Origin: Chitinophaga eiseniae
Lineage (GTDB): Bacteria; Bacteroidota; Bacteroidia; Chitinophagales; Chitinophagaceae
Assembly: GCF_900167135.1 (NCBI RefSeq)
Contig: NZ_FUWZ01000003.1
Span: 1,054,001 to 1,118,000 of the forward strand
Direction of reading: 5' to 3'
DNA: 64,000 bases
The notes beneath the pieces are model-generated. The model did not search any database. It was given only the letters and a program-made list of their open reading frames with translations, and had not been told where the DNA came from. Made by a program: the position numbers and the translations under genes. The first letter of the stretch is position 1. Every line of letters begins with the position of its first letter. Positions 35,673 through 44,251 of this stretch are shown here, one piece after another.

Positions 35673-35910
35673 CTGAGTCTCGTTTGTTAAAAATCCCGTA
35701 AAACTACTCAAAAAATTGACGCTCTGCCCGATTTTTCCCTTGGCTTTGCACCCTCTTTTCCATGGGAAAAGTAGTTTTGGGACATTTTTCGCCCATTTTA
35801 ATCGCTTTTTGACTGTTTTTTGATGATTTTTTGCTGTTTTTAACCCCTGGAGGTGACATCGGGGAAGATGACCGGGTAATTTTTAAGTGGATTTTAATAT
35901 CAGGACAGAC
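35673..35910. other. Intergenic region without recognisable gene
   Basis: About 240 bp of A/T-rich DNA between the ABC permease start and the sppA terminator. A short minus-strand ORF (35704-35946) has repetitive Lys/Ser content and no family resemblance, so it is not called a gene. It should contain the permease promoter, which I could not place. Confidence 0.5.
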
Positions 35911-35956
35911 TAAAAAATAAAGGGGGATGAACAACGGTTTGTTCATCCCCCTTTAT
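35911..35956 (-). terminator. Terminator of sppA
   Basis: A perfect 18-bp stem (35917-35934 with 35939-35956) around a 4-nt loop. On the minus strand a U-rich tract (ATTTTTTA) follows. It begins 16 bp after the sppA stop codon. Confidence 0.85.
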
Positions 35957-35971
35957 TTGAATTTTTAAAGG

Positions 35972-37726
35972 CTAGAATTTATACATGAAAGGCAGTTTAG
36001 CCTGTATATCGCCCGGGATATGCTGTATCGCCTTCAACTGTTGATACAGGTCGTAGTTCACGCCCATTTCTCTTTTCACCATGCTCTCCTGTACTTCTCC
36101 GCCTACATTTTTCAGCAACCGGAACAGTTTATCTTTATTGATTTCCGGGTATTCCACCATTCTGTAATCAGATACTTTAGCCAGGCGGGCGGCGCAATTG
36201 AGCGCTTCGTTCAGGCCACCGATACGGTCTACCAGTCCGAGCCTCAAGGCATCGGTACCGCTCCATACGCGGCCCTGCGCGATGCTGTCCACCACGGCGG
36301 CGTCCAGCTTGCGGCCTGCCACCACTCTCGATTTAAACGAAGCGTAGATGCTGTCCACGCCATCCTGGATAAAACGTTTCTCCACGTCGTTCAGCGGCCG
36401 GGACATCGTGCCCAGGTCAGCATAAGGCGCTGTTTTAACACCGTCGAACGTTACGCCCAGTTTGTTTTTGAAGAAATTCTCCATATTAAACATGATACCG
36501 AATACCCCGATGGAGCCGGTCAGCGTGTTCGGCTGCGCAAAGATGCTGTCTGCCATGCAGGAGATATAATATCCGCCGGAGGCGGCATAATCACCCATAG
36601 ATACGACTACAGGTTTCACCTTCTTCGCCAGGGACAGCTCGCGCCAGATCACTTCTGAAGCCAGCGCACTGCCGCCACCGGAGTTCACCCGGAAAAGGAT
36701 GGCTTTTACTTTCTTGTCTTCCCTTGCCTTGCGAATGCTGTGGATATAGTCTTCGCTGGCGATGGTGGTCTGTTTTTCCGACTCACCGCTGATGATATCT
36801 CCCTGTGCATAAATCACCGCGATTTTATTATCGCTGGTGCCGTTGCTCAGGGTTACGGAACTATTGTATTTCAGGAAGGAAACCAGGTTGAGGTCTTCAT
36901 CACTTTTGATACCGGTTTTGTTTTTCAGTTCATTCACCACTTCATCGTCATATTTCAGTGCGTCTACCAGTTTGTATTTCAGCGCGTCTGACGATTCGCG
37001 GATCAGGTTTTCGTTGGCGTAACCATGCAGCGTGGCAGTATCCAGCTTGCGGGTCTGGGCGATGCCATGGAGGTAGTTACCATACAGCTGGCCCAGGAAC
37101 TGGTGGGTTTGTACACGGTTGGCTTCCGTCATCTGTGATTCGCGGAGGGGTTCGGTAGCGCTTTTGAATTTACCGCAGTAGAAAATTTCCGGTTGTATCT
37201 CCAGTTTCTCCAGTGTACCCTTTAAAAACGTCAACTGTGATGAAAAGCCGCTGAAATCGATGCCCCCCTTGGGATTGAGGAACACCTTATCGGCCGCGCT
37301 GGCGAGGTAATAGCCCTGCTGGGTCATCACTTCACCATAGGCGTACACAAACTTGCCTGACTTACGGAAACGCAGGATGGCATTGCGGAGCTCTTCCGTT
37401 CCGGCAAAGCCGTTACCGCTACCATCTACCTTCAGGTAAATCCCTTTGATGTTATCGTCGGTGGTAGCATGCTGGATCAGTCTTATCGCCTGAAACAGGC
37501 CGGGGATTTCGGAAGACTCATCTCCCATAAAAGAAGCCACGGGGTTCACAACTTTCTGTTCGTTGAAAGCCTGGCTGGTCTTCAGCACCAGCACGCCATT
37601 GGGGGAAATCGTCACAGGCTCGCGGGAAATGGCTCTCCCGATAATCATCAGCAGCAACAGGAAGCACAGGCCCGTAAAAACGAAGAAAGCCAGGAGCGCC
37701 GCAAGGAAAGTTTTAAAGAAACGCAT
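35972..37726 (-). CDS. sppA: Signal peptide peptidase SppA (67K type)
   Basis: A 584-residue inner-membrane serine protease that degrades cleaved signal peptides. One N-terminal TM helix (about 8-30). The duplicated crotonase-like fold carries the catalytic Lys in the first half, Lys198 in CGKFKSATEP, and the catalytic Ser in the second half in GDYAASGGYYISC (near 385). Length and Ser/Lys dyad on separate repeats fit the 67-kDa E. coli type, not the half-size archaeal type. It is divergent from folK, with promoters in the 86-bp gap, and ends in a strong terminator, so it is probably monocistronic. Confidence 0.96.
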   Translation of the reverse strand: MRFFKTFLAALLAFFVFTGLCFLLLLMIIGRAISREPVTISPNGVLVLKTSQAFNEQKVVNPVASFMGDESSEIPGLFQAIRLIQHATTDDNIKGIYLKVDGSGNGFAGTEELRNAILRFRKSGKFVYAYGEVMTQQGYYLASAADKVFLNPKGGIDFSGFSSQLTFLKGTLEKLEIQPEIFYCGKFKSATEPLRESQMTEANRVQTHQFLGQLYGNYLHGIAQTRKLDTATLHGYANENLIRESSDALKYKLVDALKYDDEVVNELKNKTGIKSDEDLNLVSFLKYNSSVTLSNGTSDNKIAVIYAQGDIISGESEKQTTIASEDYIHSIRKAREDKKVKAILFRVNSGGGSALASEVIWRELSLAKKVKPVVVSMGDYAASGGYYISCMADSIFAQPNTLTGSIGVFGIMFNMENFFKNKLGVTFDGVKTAPYADLGTMSRPLNDVEKRFIQDGVDSIYASFKSRVVAGRKLDAAVVDSIAQGRVWSGTDALRLGLVDRIGGLNEALNCAARLAKVSDYRMVEYPEINKDKLFRLLKNVGGEVQESMVKREMGVNYDLYQQLKAIQHIPGDIQAKLPFMYKF

Positions 37727-37789
37727 ACGTTTTAGTTAAAATGAAAGGGAAATGGAAAGATACATTTTTTCAAAAATACGGAATATGGC

Positions 37790-37797
37790 TACTTTTG
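37790..37797 (+). promoter_or_regulatory. -7 promoter element (TACTTTTG) of folK
   Basis: An exact TAnnTTTG match 15 bp before the folK start at 37813. A T-run (37765-37770) lies about 20 bp further upstream in the -33 position. It argues against the longer in-frame start at 37741. Confidence 0.6.
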
Positions 37798-37812
37798 GGC
37801 TTCAGAATATAC

Positions 37813-38307
37813 ATGAATACAGCAATATTACTTATAGGTGGCAACCTGGGCGACCGTGTCGCCAACCTGCAGCAGGCAGTAGCGCTCATCGGCGCGTCCG
37901 CCGGAGAGGTGCTGAAGACCTCCGCCTTATACCAGACCGCCCCGTGGGGCTCCGTAGACCAGCCTGACTATCTCAATCAGGGCATTGAAATACAGACCAG
38001 TATGGACGCACTAACGCTGTTGCATACACTGCTGGACATCGAACGCCGGATTGGCCGTATCCGCCAGGAGAAATGGGGCGCGCGGGTGATTGACATCGAC
38101 CTGATCTTCTTCAATGACGAGATCCTGTCCCTTCCTGAACTGAAACTGCCACATCCCCGGATGCACCTGCGCCAGTTTGTGCTGGTACCGCTGGCCGAAA
38201 TCGTTCCGGACTACCTGCATCCCGTGTTGCACAAAACCGTACGGCAGCTGCAGCAGGACTGTCCCGACGACCTGAGCGCCGTTAAACTGAGCACGCAAAG
38301 CAGCTAA
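37813..38307 (+). CDS. folK: 2-amino-4-hydroxy-6-hydroxymethyldihydropteridine pyrophosphokinase FolK
   Basis: A 164-residue folate-pathway kinase that transfers pyrophosphate from ATP to 6-hydroxymethyl-7,8-dihydropterin. Motifs: LLIGGNLGDRVANLQQA (about 5-21), TSALYQTAPWGSVDQPDYLN (pterin and Mg contacts), LLDIERRIGRIRQEKWGAR and the signature VIDIDLIFFNDE (about 95-106) followed by PHPRMHLRQFVLVPL. The end of the reading frame, STQSS and the stop, is supplied by repeat element B. ATG at 37813 is chosen by the family N-terminus and the promoter 15 bp upstream. Probably transcribed with the deoxynucleoside kinase downstream only if the repeat does not terminate it. Confidence 0.96.
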   Translation: MNTAILLIGGNLGDRVANLQQAVALIGASAGEVLKTSALYQTAPWGSVDQPDYLNQGIEIQTSMDALTLLHTLLDIERRIGRIRQEKWGARVIDIDLIFFNDEILSLPELKLPHPRMHLRQFVLVPLAEIVPDYLHPVLHKTVRQLQQDCPDDLSAVKLSTQSS

Positions 38308-38410
38308 GCAGCCAAGACGCCAGGAACAACAGTTTCTATCGTCTTGCAAGTCTACCTAACGTAAACTAATCTTTATCTTTGCTGCTTTGCTGCTTAGCAG
38401 CTTTGCGTGC
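38291..38410. repeat. Nested palindromic element, copy B
   Basis: A 120-bp element, the shortest copy. The outer arms of 22 bp (38291-38312 and 38389-38410) differ at one position and contain GCACGCAAAG and AGCTTTGCGTGC. An inner CAAGACG/CGTCTTG pair (38313-38319, 38340-38346) is a reduced inner stem. The folK stop codon (38305-38307) is in the left arm. A TATCTTTG -7-like motif (38374-38381) lies inside the right half upstream of the kinase gene, which starts 14 bp after the element. Confidence 0.8.
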
Positions 38411-38424
38411 AAAAACACTCATCC

Positions 38425-39054
38425 ATGCACTATAAATTCATTACCATAGAAGGAAATATCGGCGCCGGGAAAACCACACTGGCCAATATGCTGGCCAAAC
38501 ATTTTTCCGCCAAACTGATCCTCGAAGAGTTTGCCGATAACCCTTTCCTTCCCCTCTTCTATGAACGCCCGCAGCAATATGCCTTTCCGCTGGAACTTTT
38601 TTTCATGGCAGAAAGATATAAACAGCTGAAAGACATGCTGCAAACAAAAGACCTCTTCTCCGAGGTGGTCATCTCCGACTACCTGTTTATCAAAAGCCTG
38701 CTGTTTGCTAAAATTAATCTGCCGGAAGAAGAATACTCCCTCTACCAGAAACTCTTTGATATCATCAATCCCCAGCTGGTGCAACCTGAACTCCTGATAT
38801 TTCTCAACGCGCCTGTTACCAAACTGCAGCAGAATATCAAACAACGCAACCGTTCCTACGAACAGCAGATACCCGACGATTACCTGCTCAACGTACACGA
38901 TATGTACATGCAGTATATTAAGCAGCATCCCGTCCGTACCCTCGTTATCGATACGACCAAAGTGGATTTTCTGCGGCAGCCGGAGGACTTTAAAAGCCTG
39001 TTGGCCTCGCTGGAGAAGGAATATGAGCCGGGAGTGCACTACCTGAAACTGTGA
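38425..39054 (+). CDS. Deoxynucleoside kinase
   Basis: A 209-residue salvage kinase that phosphorylates deoxynucleosides (deoxyadenosine/deoxycytidine/deoxyguanosine type). The P-loop GNIGAGKTTLANML is at about 9-22. EEFADNPFLPLFYERPQQYAF supplies the substrate-side residues, and QQNIKQRNRSYEQQIPDDYL is the LID region with arginines. The fold matches the dNK/dGK family common in Bacteroidota. ATG at 38425 is preferred over a GTG at 38407 that would start inside repeat element B. It converges with the HI0933 flavoprotein gene with 6 bp between stops, inside a short imperfect palindrome. Confidence 0.93.
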   Translation: MHYKFITIEGNIGAGKTTLANMLAKHFSAKLILEEFADNPFLPLFYERPQQYAFPLELFFMAERYKQLKDMLQTKDLFSEVVISDYLFIKSLLFAKINLPEEEYSLYQKLFDIINPQLVQPELLIFLNAPVTKLQQNIKQRNRSYEQQIPDDYLLNVHDMYMQYIKQHPVRTLVIDTTKVDFLRQPEDFKSLLASLEKEYEPGVHYLKL

Positions 39055-39060
39055 TGGCCA

Positions 39061-40293
39061 TCATAGTTCCGCAATGGTACTGGCAGCGATAAAGCCGCTG
39101 GTCCAGGCATGCTGGAAATTAAATCCGCCGGTGATACCATCTACATCCATTACTTCGCCGGCAAAAAACAGGTTGGGCGCCAGCCGGCTTTCCATCGTGG
39201 AGGGATCTATTTCACTGAGCGTGACACCGCCGCAGGTAACAAACTCTTCTTTAAAAGTGGTTTTGCCTTTTACCGGAAACTCCATGCTGACCAGCATCTT
39301 CATGAACCGGTTCTGGTCTTTCGCCGGAACGTCCGCCCAGCGCATTTCTTCGGAAATACCCGCTTGCAGCAGCAGGAACTGCCACAGCCGCTGCGGTAGT
39401 CCGAACGGGTTTTTATGATGTATTTTCTGTTTACCCAGTTCCTGGCGCAGGGAAGGCCATTCTTCCCGCAGCGAATTTTCATGGTGATCGGGCAGCCAGT
39501 TCACTACCGCCGTAAAAGTGTATTGCATGGCTTGCAGTTCCCGGGCGCCCCAGGCAGACAAACGTAATATCGCCGGGCCGCTCGTGCCCCAGTGGGTGAT
39601 CAGCACGGGGCCCGTCTCCTGTAGTTTGGTACCGGCAACTTTCACCTGTGCGGTGGAGGCCACGCCCATCAGCGAGGTAATGGGATTACCCGGCATATTG
39701 AAGGTAAACAGCGAAGGCGCCGGTGGGACAAAGGTGTGCCCTGTTTGCGCCAGCCAGCCAAATTTGCCGGCCTGTGCATACCCGCCGGCAGCCACACAGA
39801 CAAAATCCGCCGTCAGCGAGCGGCCATCCTGCAACTGCAGCAGCCAACGCCCGTCAGCGCTCTTTTCCAGCGTGGTCACCTCTTTATTGGTTTCAACCTT
39901 TACATGGTATTTGTCCGCCTCCCGCAGCAAACAATCGATAATCGTTTGTGAATCATCCGTCACCGGGAACATGCGCCCGTCTGCTTCTGCCTTCAGTTTC
40001 ACCCCTCTTTCGGCGTACCATTCGATGGTATCCGTCACAAAAAAGCGGGAGAAAGCCTTCCGTACAAAATGTTGTCCGCGGGGATAACGTTTAGTCATAT
40101 ACGTGATATCGGGCGCATTGTGCGTCACATTACACCTGCCGCCGCCACTCACTTTTACCTTGGATAACAGTTTACCGGTTTTCTCCAGCAACACTACTTC
40201 CAGCGACGGGCATAAACGCGCCGCATTGACCGCACAAAAAAAACCGGCCGCACCGCCGCCGGCCACCACTAATCTTTTCCGGATTGCACTCAT
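39061..40293 (-). CDS. HI0933/BaiN-type NAD(P)/FAD-dependent oxidoreductase
   Basis: A 410-residue flavoprotein. An N-terminal Rossmann motif for FAD (VVAGGGAAGFFCAVNAARL, about 9-27), the family motif SGGGRCNVTHN (about 49-59), GRMFPVTDDSQTIID (about 106-120) and the C-terminal NLFFAGEVMDVDGITGGFN (about 372-390), which closes the FAD site, place it in the HI0933 family. Related proteins in gut bacteria (BaiN) reduce bile-acid intermediates, but most members have unknown substrates. It is monocistronic and convergent with the kinase gene. Confidence 0.93.
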   Translation of the reverse strand: MSAIRKRLVVAGGGAAGFFCAVNAARLCPSLEVVLLEKTGKLLSKVKVSGGGRCNVTHNAPDITYMTKRYPRGQHFVRKAFSRFFVTDTIEWYAERGVKLKAEADGRMFPVTDDSQTIIDCLLREADKYHVKVETNKEVTTLEKSADGRWLLQLQDGRSLTADFVCVAAGGYAQAGKFGWLAQTGHTFVPPAPSLFTFNMPGNPITSLMGVASTAQVKVAGTKLQETGPVLITHWGTSGPAILRLSAWGARELQAMQYTFTAVVNWLPDHHENSLREEWPSLRQELGKQKIHHKNPFGLPQRLWQFLLLQAGISEEMRWADVPAKDQNRFMKMLVSMEFPVKGKTTFKEEFVTCGGVTLSEIDPSTMESRLAPNLFFAGEVMDVDGITGGFNFQHAWTSGFIAASTIAEL

Positions 40294-40374
40294 TAAAATC
40301 TTGTTAAAACCAACGCTTGAAGACGCAATAATAACAAACCTGCCGTAATCTTACCGTTTATTCTTTCGTAAGTT

Positions 40375-40382
40375 TATATTTG
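40375..40382 (+). promoter_or_regulatory. -7 promoter element (TATATTTG) upstream of the plug-domain protein gene
   Basis: An exact TAnnTTTG match 41 bp before the ATG at 40424. The -33 region is T-rich but lacks an exact TTTG at the right distance. Confidence 0.45.
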
Positions 40383-40423
40383 TCCTATTATTATATCCAT
40401 TATTTCGGCTCAAAATACAGTTC

Positions 40424-42868
40424 ATGCAAGTGCACAATACCAAAAAGAGACGTCACCTGAAGTGGATGATACCCGCTACCCTGCTGGCCGGAGTTATGGG
40501 CGCCGTGGCTATCATGCCGCCACCAGCCGACTGGTCGGATCACCTGGTTCAGGCTTTACAACAATACAACAACCGCTTCCCGCAGGAGAAAGTATTCCTG
40601 CATCTGGACAAAGACTACTATGCCGCCGGCGAGACGATCTGGTTCAAAGGTTATGTGACCCTCCAGGGCCTCCCCTCCACGCAGGCGACCAACCTGTATG
40701 TAGAGCTGCTCGACAAGAATAACAACATCGTACAAAAGAAACTGTTTGCCGTTTTCAACGCCGGCGCCCCCGGGAACTTCGAACTCCCGGAAGCGCAGAA
40801 GCCCGGCGTATACCAGCTGAGGGCCTACACCGCCTGGATGCTCAACTTTGACCCGGCCTTCACTTATACCCGTACCATCGAGATATTTGATCCGGCAAAG
40901 AAAGGCGGTCCTGCAGCTGACAGCACCGCTGCCGACTTCTCCGTACAGTTTTTCCCGGAAGGAGGCAACCTCATTGCAGGCCAGCCTAACACCGTGGCAT
41001 TCAAAGCGATTGACAACAACGGTTATCCGATCGAGGTGACCGGCACCATAAAAGATCCTAAAAATACCGCCATCAAATCCATACATGATGGTATGGGCAC
41101 CTTCGAAGTTACCCCGACCGCCGGCCCGGATGCCTACCAGGCCGTGGTAAAAAGCGCCAAAGGGCAAAGCAAAACCTTTACGCTGCCTGTAGCCCAGGCT
41201 ACCGGCGCGTCCCTGAAAGTGTTCAACAAAGGCGCCCGTATTTTTTACCAGGCGGTCCCCGCCAATATGGGCGATACCGCGATGAACAAGCTGGTCGTTA
41301 TCGCACAGATGGGCCAGCAGCTGGTATACAAAGCGCTTCTCGATGTATCTGAAGGGCGTATCAGCGGCTTCATTCCGGCCGACAAGCTACCCAGCGGCAT
41401 CCTCCAGATCACCCTGTTTGGCAGCAACGGCGCACCGCTCGCAGAACGTCTTTCTTTCGTACGCAGCAACGACCGTATGGAAATGGACATACTGGAGTCT
41501 GACGTAGCCCGCGAGCCACGCAAGAAAAGTACTTTTGTGCTGCGCCTTCCCGACACGCTGCAGTCCAATATCTCCGTGGCCGTCACCGATGCCGACGCCG
41601 TACCCGTAGATAAAAACGCGGCCGACATCGTGTCTACGCTGCTCCTTACTTCCGATATCAAAGGATTCGTATACAATCCCAACTGGTATTTCAAGGATAC
41701 CAACCCAGCCACCCTGCAGGCGCTTGACCTGGTGATGATGACCAACGGATGGCGCAGGTTCAGCTGGGAGAAAATCGCTAAAAATGAATTCCCGGAAATA
41801 CGCCACCCTTACGAACAGGGCGTTAGCGTCAAAGGGGTTACCACCGGCGTTAACGGCAGACCTATCGTGGGCGGCAAACTGGATATGATCATCAAACTGC
41901 CGGTTGACAGTTCTTCCATGTTCGCTTCCGCCCCGATCGACGAGAAAGGACAGTTCAACATCGCCAACATGGTGTTCCCTGATACAGCTTACATCTACTA
42001 TCAGGGCAGCGACGCCAAAAAGAGCAAAGACGTTAACGTGAAGTTTGACATCCACTTCTTTGATCGCGCCACCCAGGTAAAAATACCTTACCCGTTGCGC
42101 GTTCCGCCGGCGATAGACAACAACTCCCTGAAGCTGTTCCTCGCCACCGCCGCAGAAAGTAACAAGGTCAACCGCGCTATCAACAACAAGACGGTATACC
42201 TGCAGGAAGTAAATGTAAATGCTAAAAAAATCAAGCCGGAAGAAACTACGGAAAAACGGTATACTTCCGGTATGTTCTCCGGCGGTGATGGTTATACCTT
42301 TGACCTCACCAAAGAGAACCCTACTGCCTACAATATCTTCCAGTATCTTCAGTCTAAAGTGGCAGGCTTACAGATCACCGGTGACCTCAGCAACCCGGCG
42401 CTCTCCTGGCGCGGTGGCAAGCCCGGCCTGTATCTCAACGAAATGCAGACCGACGTAAGCATGCTGAGCACCCTCAGCATCAATGACGTGGCCCTGATCA
42501 AGGTATTCCGTCCACCATTTATGGGTGGCTTCGGCGGTGCTAACGGCGCTATTGCGGTATATACCAAAAAAGGCGGCGACAACCCGCCGGCCAACGACCC
42601 GTCTATCAAAGGTTTCCAGCTGTATAAAAAGGCCGGTTATGCCATCGTGAAAACCTTCTACTCTCCGGACTACTCCGTGAAAAAAGAAGTGCACGCGCTG
42701 CCCGACAAACGCCTGACGCTGTACTGGAGCCCGAACGTGCCGGTAGATACGCTGACACATACCGCCAAAGTAGAATTTTACAACAACGATTTCTCTAAAC
42801 GCTTCCGCGTAGTGGTACAGGGTATTACCGACGAAGGCACTGTAGGCAAGTTTGAACAGGAGTTCTAA
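40424..42868 (+). CDS. MG2-like/TonB plug-domain surface protein without barrel
   Basis: A 814-residue exported protein, N-terminal membrane segment about 14-32. The first 150 residues are an alpha-2-macroglobulin MG2-like module (EKVFLHLDKDYYAAGETIWFKGYV, a Bacteroidota hallmark), followed by several beta-sandwich domains. Near residue 600 there is an EVNVNAKK TonB-box-like stretch and then a plug-type domain (YNIFQYLQSKVAGLQI, IKVFRPPFMGGFGGANGAIA, about 640-720). No beta-barrel follows. The combination is known in Bacteroidota but its role is not established; it may interact with TonB-dependent or secretion machinery. Repeat element C begins 2 bp after the stop. Promoter motif at 40375. 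Confidence 0.85.
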   Translation: MQVHNTKKRRHLKWMIPATLLAGVMGAVAIMPPPADWSDHLVQALQQYNNRFPQEKVFLHLDKDYYAAGETIWFKGYVTLQGLPSTQATNLYVELLDKNNNIVQKKLFAVFNAGAPGNFELPEAQKPGVYQLRAYTAWMLNFDPAFTYTRTIEIFDPAKKGGPAADSTAADFSVQFFPEGGNLIAGQPNTVAFKAIDNNGYPIEVTGTIKDPKNTAIKSIHDGMGTFEVTPTAGPDAYQAVVKSAKGQSKTFTLPVAQATGASLKVFNKGARIFYQAVPANMGDTAMNKLVVIAQMGQQLVYKALLDVSEGRISGFIPADKLPSGILQITLFGSNGAPLAERLSFVRSNDRMEMDILESDVAREPRKKSTFVLRLPDTLQSNISVAVTDADAVPVDKNAADIVSTLLLTSDIKGFVYNPNWYFKDTNPATLQALDLVMMTNGWRRFSWEKIAKNEFPEIRHPYEQGVSVKGVTTGVNGRPIVGGKLDMIIKLPVDSSSMFASAPIDEKGQFNIANMVFPDTAYIYYQGSDAKKSKDVNVKFDIHFFDRATQVKIPYPLRVPPAIDNNSLKLFLATAAESNKVNRAINNKTVYLQEVNVNAKKIKPEETTEKRYTSGMFSGGDGYTFDLTKENPTAYNIFQYLQSKVAGLQITGDLSNPALSWRGGKPGLYLNEMQTDVSMLSTLSINDVALIKVFRPPFMGGFGGANGAIAVYTKKGGDNPPANDPSIKGFQLYKKAGYAIVKTFYSPDYSVKKEVHALPDKRLTLYWSPNVPVDTLTHTAKVEFYNNDFSKRFRVVVQGITDEGTVGKFEQEF

Positions 42869-42869
42869 C

Positions 42870-43028
42870 CACGCAAAGGCGCTAAGCAGCAAAGACGCAA
42901 AGGATAAAATATCAGCGAGCAGAGAAAGCAAAGGAGCGGAGATCAAATCGATTTGATCTCCGCTCCTTTGCTTTCTTATTAAAACTTAAAAAAATCTTTG
43001 CTCCTTTGCTGCTTAGCGCCTTTGCGTG
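42870..43028. repeat. Nested palindromic element, copy C
   Basis: A 159-bp element starting CACGCAAAGG (42870) and ending CCTTTGCGTG (43028). The outer arms are identical over 25 bp and continue with few mismatches to about 33. The inner part is a perfect 54-bp palindrome without loop (42923-42949 with 42950-42976). Against copy A its inner stem differs at three positions, each compensated on the opposite arm. It lies between convergent genes, beginning 2 bp after the stop at 42868. Confidence 0.88.
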
Positions 43029-43048
43029 AACGAACCTAGCCAGCGAGG

Positions 43049-44212
43049 TTACAGGATCAGCAGCGGCGTAATAAATCCTAGCGACACCCGGTAAGTATCA
43101 TCATTCACCAGTCCGAATTTCGTTTGTGCGTAATCGGTATACCGGTACACCCGGCCGACCATGTTCAGGAAAATTTTCAGGTCGTATTTATCAAACGGAT
43201 ACACTTCGATGGCCGGCACGTAACCCCATGCCGTGCGGAGTTTCTTTTCTCTATTGGGATCGGGGTTACCGTTCCAGTAGGCGAAATCCACGAATCCTGT
43301 AGCGGTCAGGTGTACGATCCTGTTCAACCGCACGTCGGCCCTTACCCAGTGGCTCATGTAGGTCACGCCCTGCACGGCTTTTATATCGGGTATCCAATTA
43401 GAGACGATGAACTTTCGGTCCAGGTTTTCCAGGCTCAGCTTAAAATCATAGTCCAGTTTGAAATTGCGCAGTATCAGCGAGTTACCCAATGCGATGTAAT
43501 TCATGTACTGGTGGGTAGCTTCCTTGAAAATGCTGTAGGACCAGATGGTAGCCACTTTTCCGTTGAACAGATGTCCGCGCCAGTTGATCACGGCAGCGAA
43601 GGGGAATTTACTCTCCTGGATGCCGGGAAGGGAATCGTACAGTTCTTTAAAGGTTTTGGTGCGGCTGTTGAGCAGTTGAAAGGTAAATTCGTTGTTGTTG
43701 TTGGGCAGATACCCTACACCGGCGCCGGACAGGAAGTTGTCCGAGTTTTCTATGATGTCGGAGTATTCGTAGATCTGTATGGGGTTATCGTCAAATTCCA
43801 CGCCGCCCCAGTCTGCGCATAGTTTACCTGCATATATTCTCCAGTGCTTGCCGGGGTCGAAGCGCAGATAGGCCAGATCGGTGGAGCGGCTGATATTGTC
43901 TACCGACTGGGTGGCGGGGTCGCGGGTATATCGGTCACGGAAGCGGAAATAGAGTTTGTCAAGTACTTTCCCTTTTATTTCCAGCCGGAACTGTTCATTG
44001 ACAAAACGCGAGCCGGTGTAGGTACCTTCATCAAACTCATTCCGGAAGGCGTAGCGCATATTGGCGATAAAGTCCATGTTGTTGAGCAACGCTACTTTAT
44101 TAATGGGAATGAGGGGTTTATAGAGCGTATCTTTCTTCGATTCCTGGTGCTGTGCTATTGCAGCAAGCGGAAACAACATCATGCAGGCTACCAGCCAATT
44201 GCGGATATGCAT
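43049..44212 (-). CDS. Outer-membrane porin (OprP-like) of the aspartate/dicarboxylate cluster
   Basis: A 387-residue outer-membrane beta-barrel protein. Signal peptide 1-21 (LVACMMLFPLAAIAQ). The rest consists of amphipathic strands separated by polar loops: NMRYAFRNEFDEGTYTGSRF, LDKLYFRFRDRYTRD, STDLAYLRFDPGKHWRIYAGK. This resembles the phosphate-selective/OprP-like porin group. It ends LGFITPLLIL, with aromatic and hydrophobic C-terminal strand. It starts 39 bp after the Dcu transporter stop, same strand, so it likely provides outer-membrane entry for C4-dicarboxylates or aspartate. Anion selectivity is not shown by the sequence. Confidence 0.85.
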   Translation of the reverse strand: MHIRNWLVACMMLFPLAAIAQHQESKKDTLYKPLIPINKVALLNNMDFIANMRYAFRNEFDEGTYTGSRFVNEQFRLEIKGKVLDKLYFRFRDRYTRDPATQSVDNISRSTDLAYLRFDPGKHWRIYAGKLCADWGGVEFDDNPIQIYEYSDIIENSDNFLSGAGVGYLPNNNNEFTFQLLNSRTKTFKELYDSLPGIQESKFPFAAVINWRGHLFNGKVATIWSYSIFKEATHQYMNYIALGNSLILRNFKLDYDFKLSLENLDRKFIVSNWIPDIKAVQGVTYMSHWVRADVRLNRIVHLTATGFVDFAYWNGNPDPNREKKLRTAWGYVPAIEVYPFDKYDLKIFLNMVGRVYRYTDYAQTKFGLVNDDTYRVSLGFITPLLIL

Positions 44213-44251
44213 AAAGGTTAAGTTTGGGAGTTAAAGAAAAAATAAGGTCGT

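Noticed and set aside
35704..35946. 80-residue minus-strand ORF between the permease and sppA
   Set aside because: Low-complexity Lys/Ser-rich content, overlaps the sppA terminator, no recognisable family.
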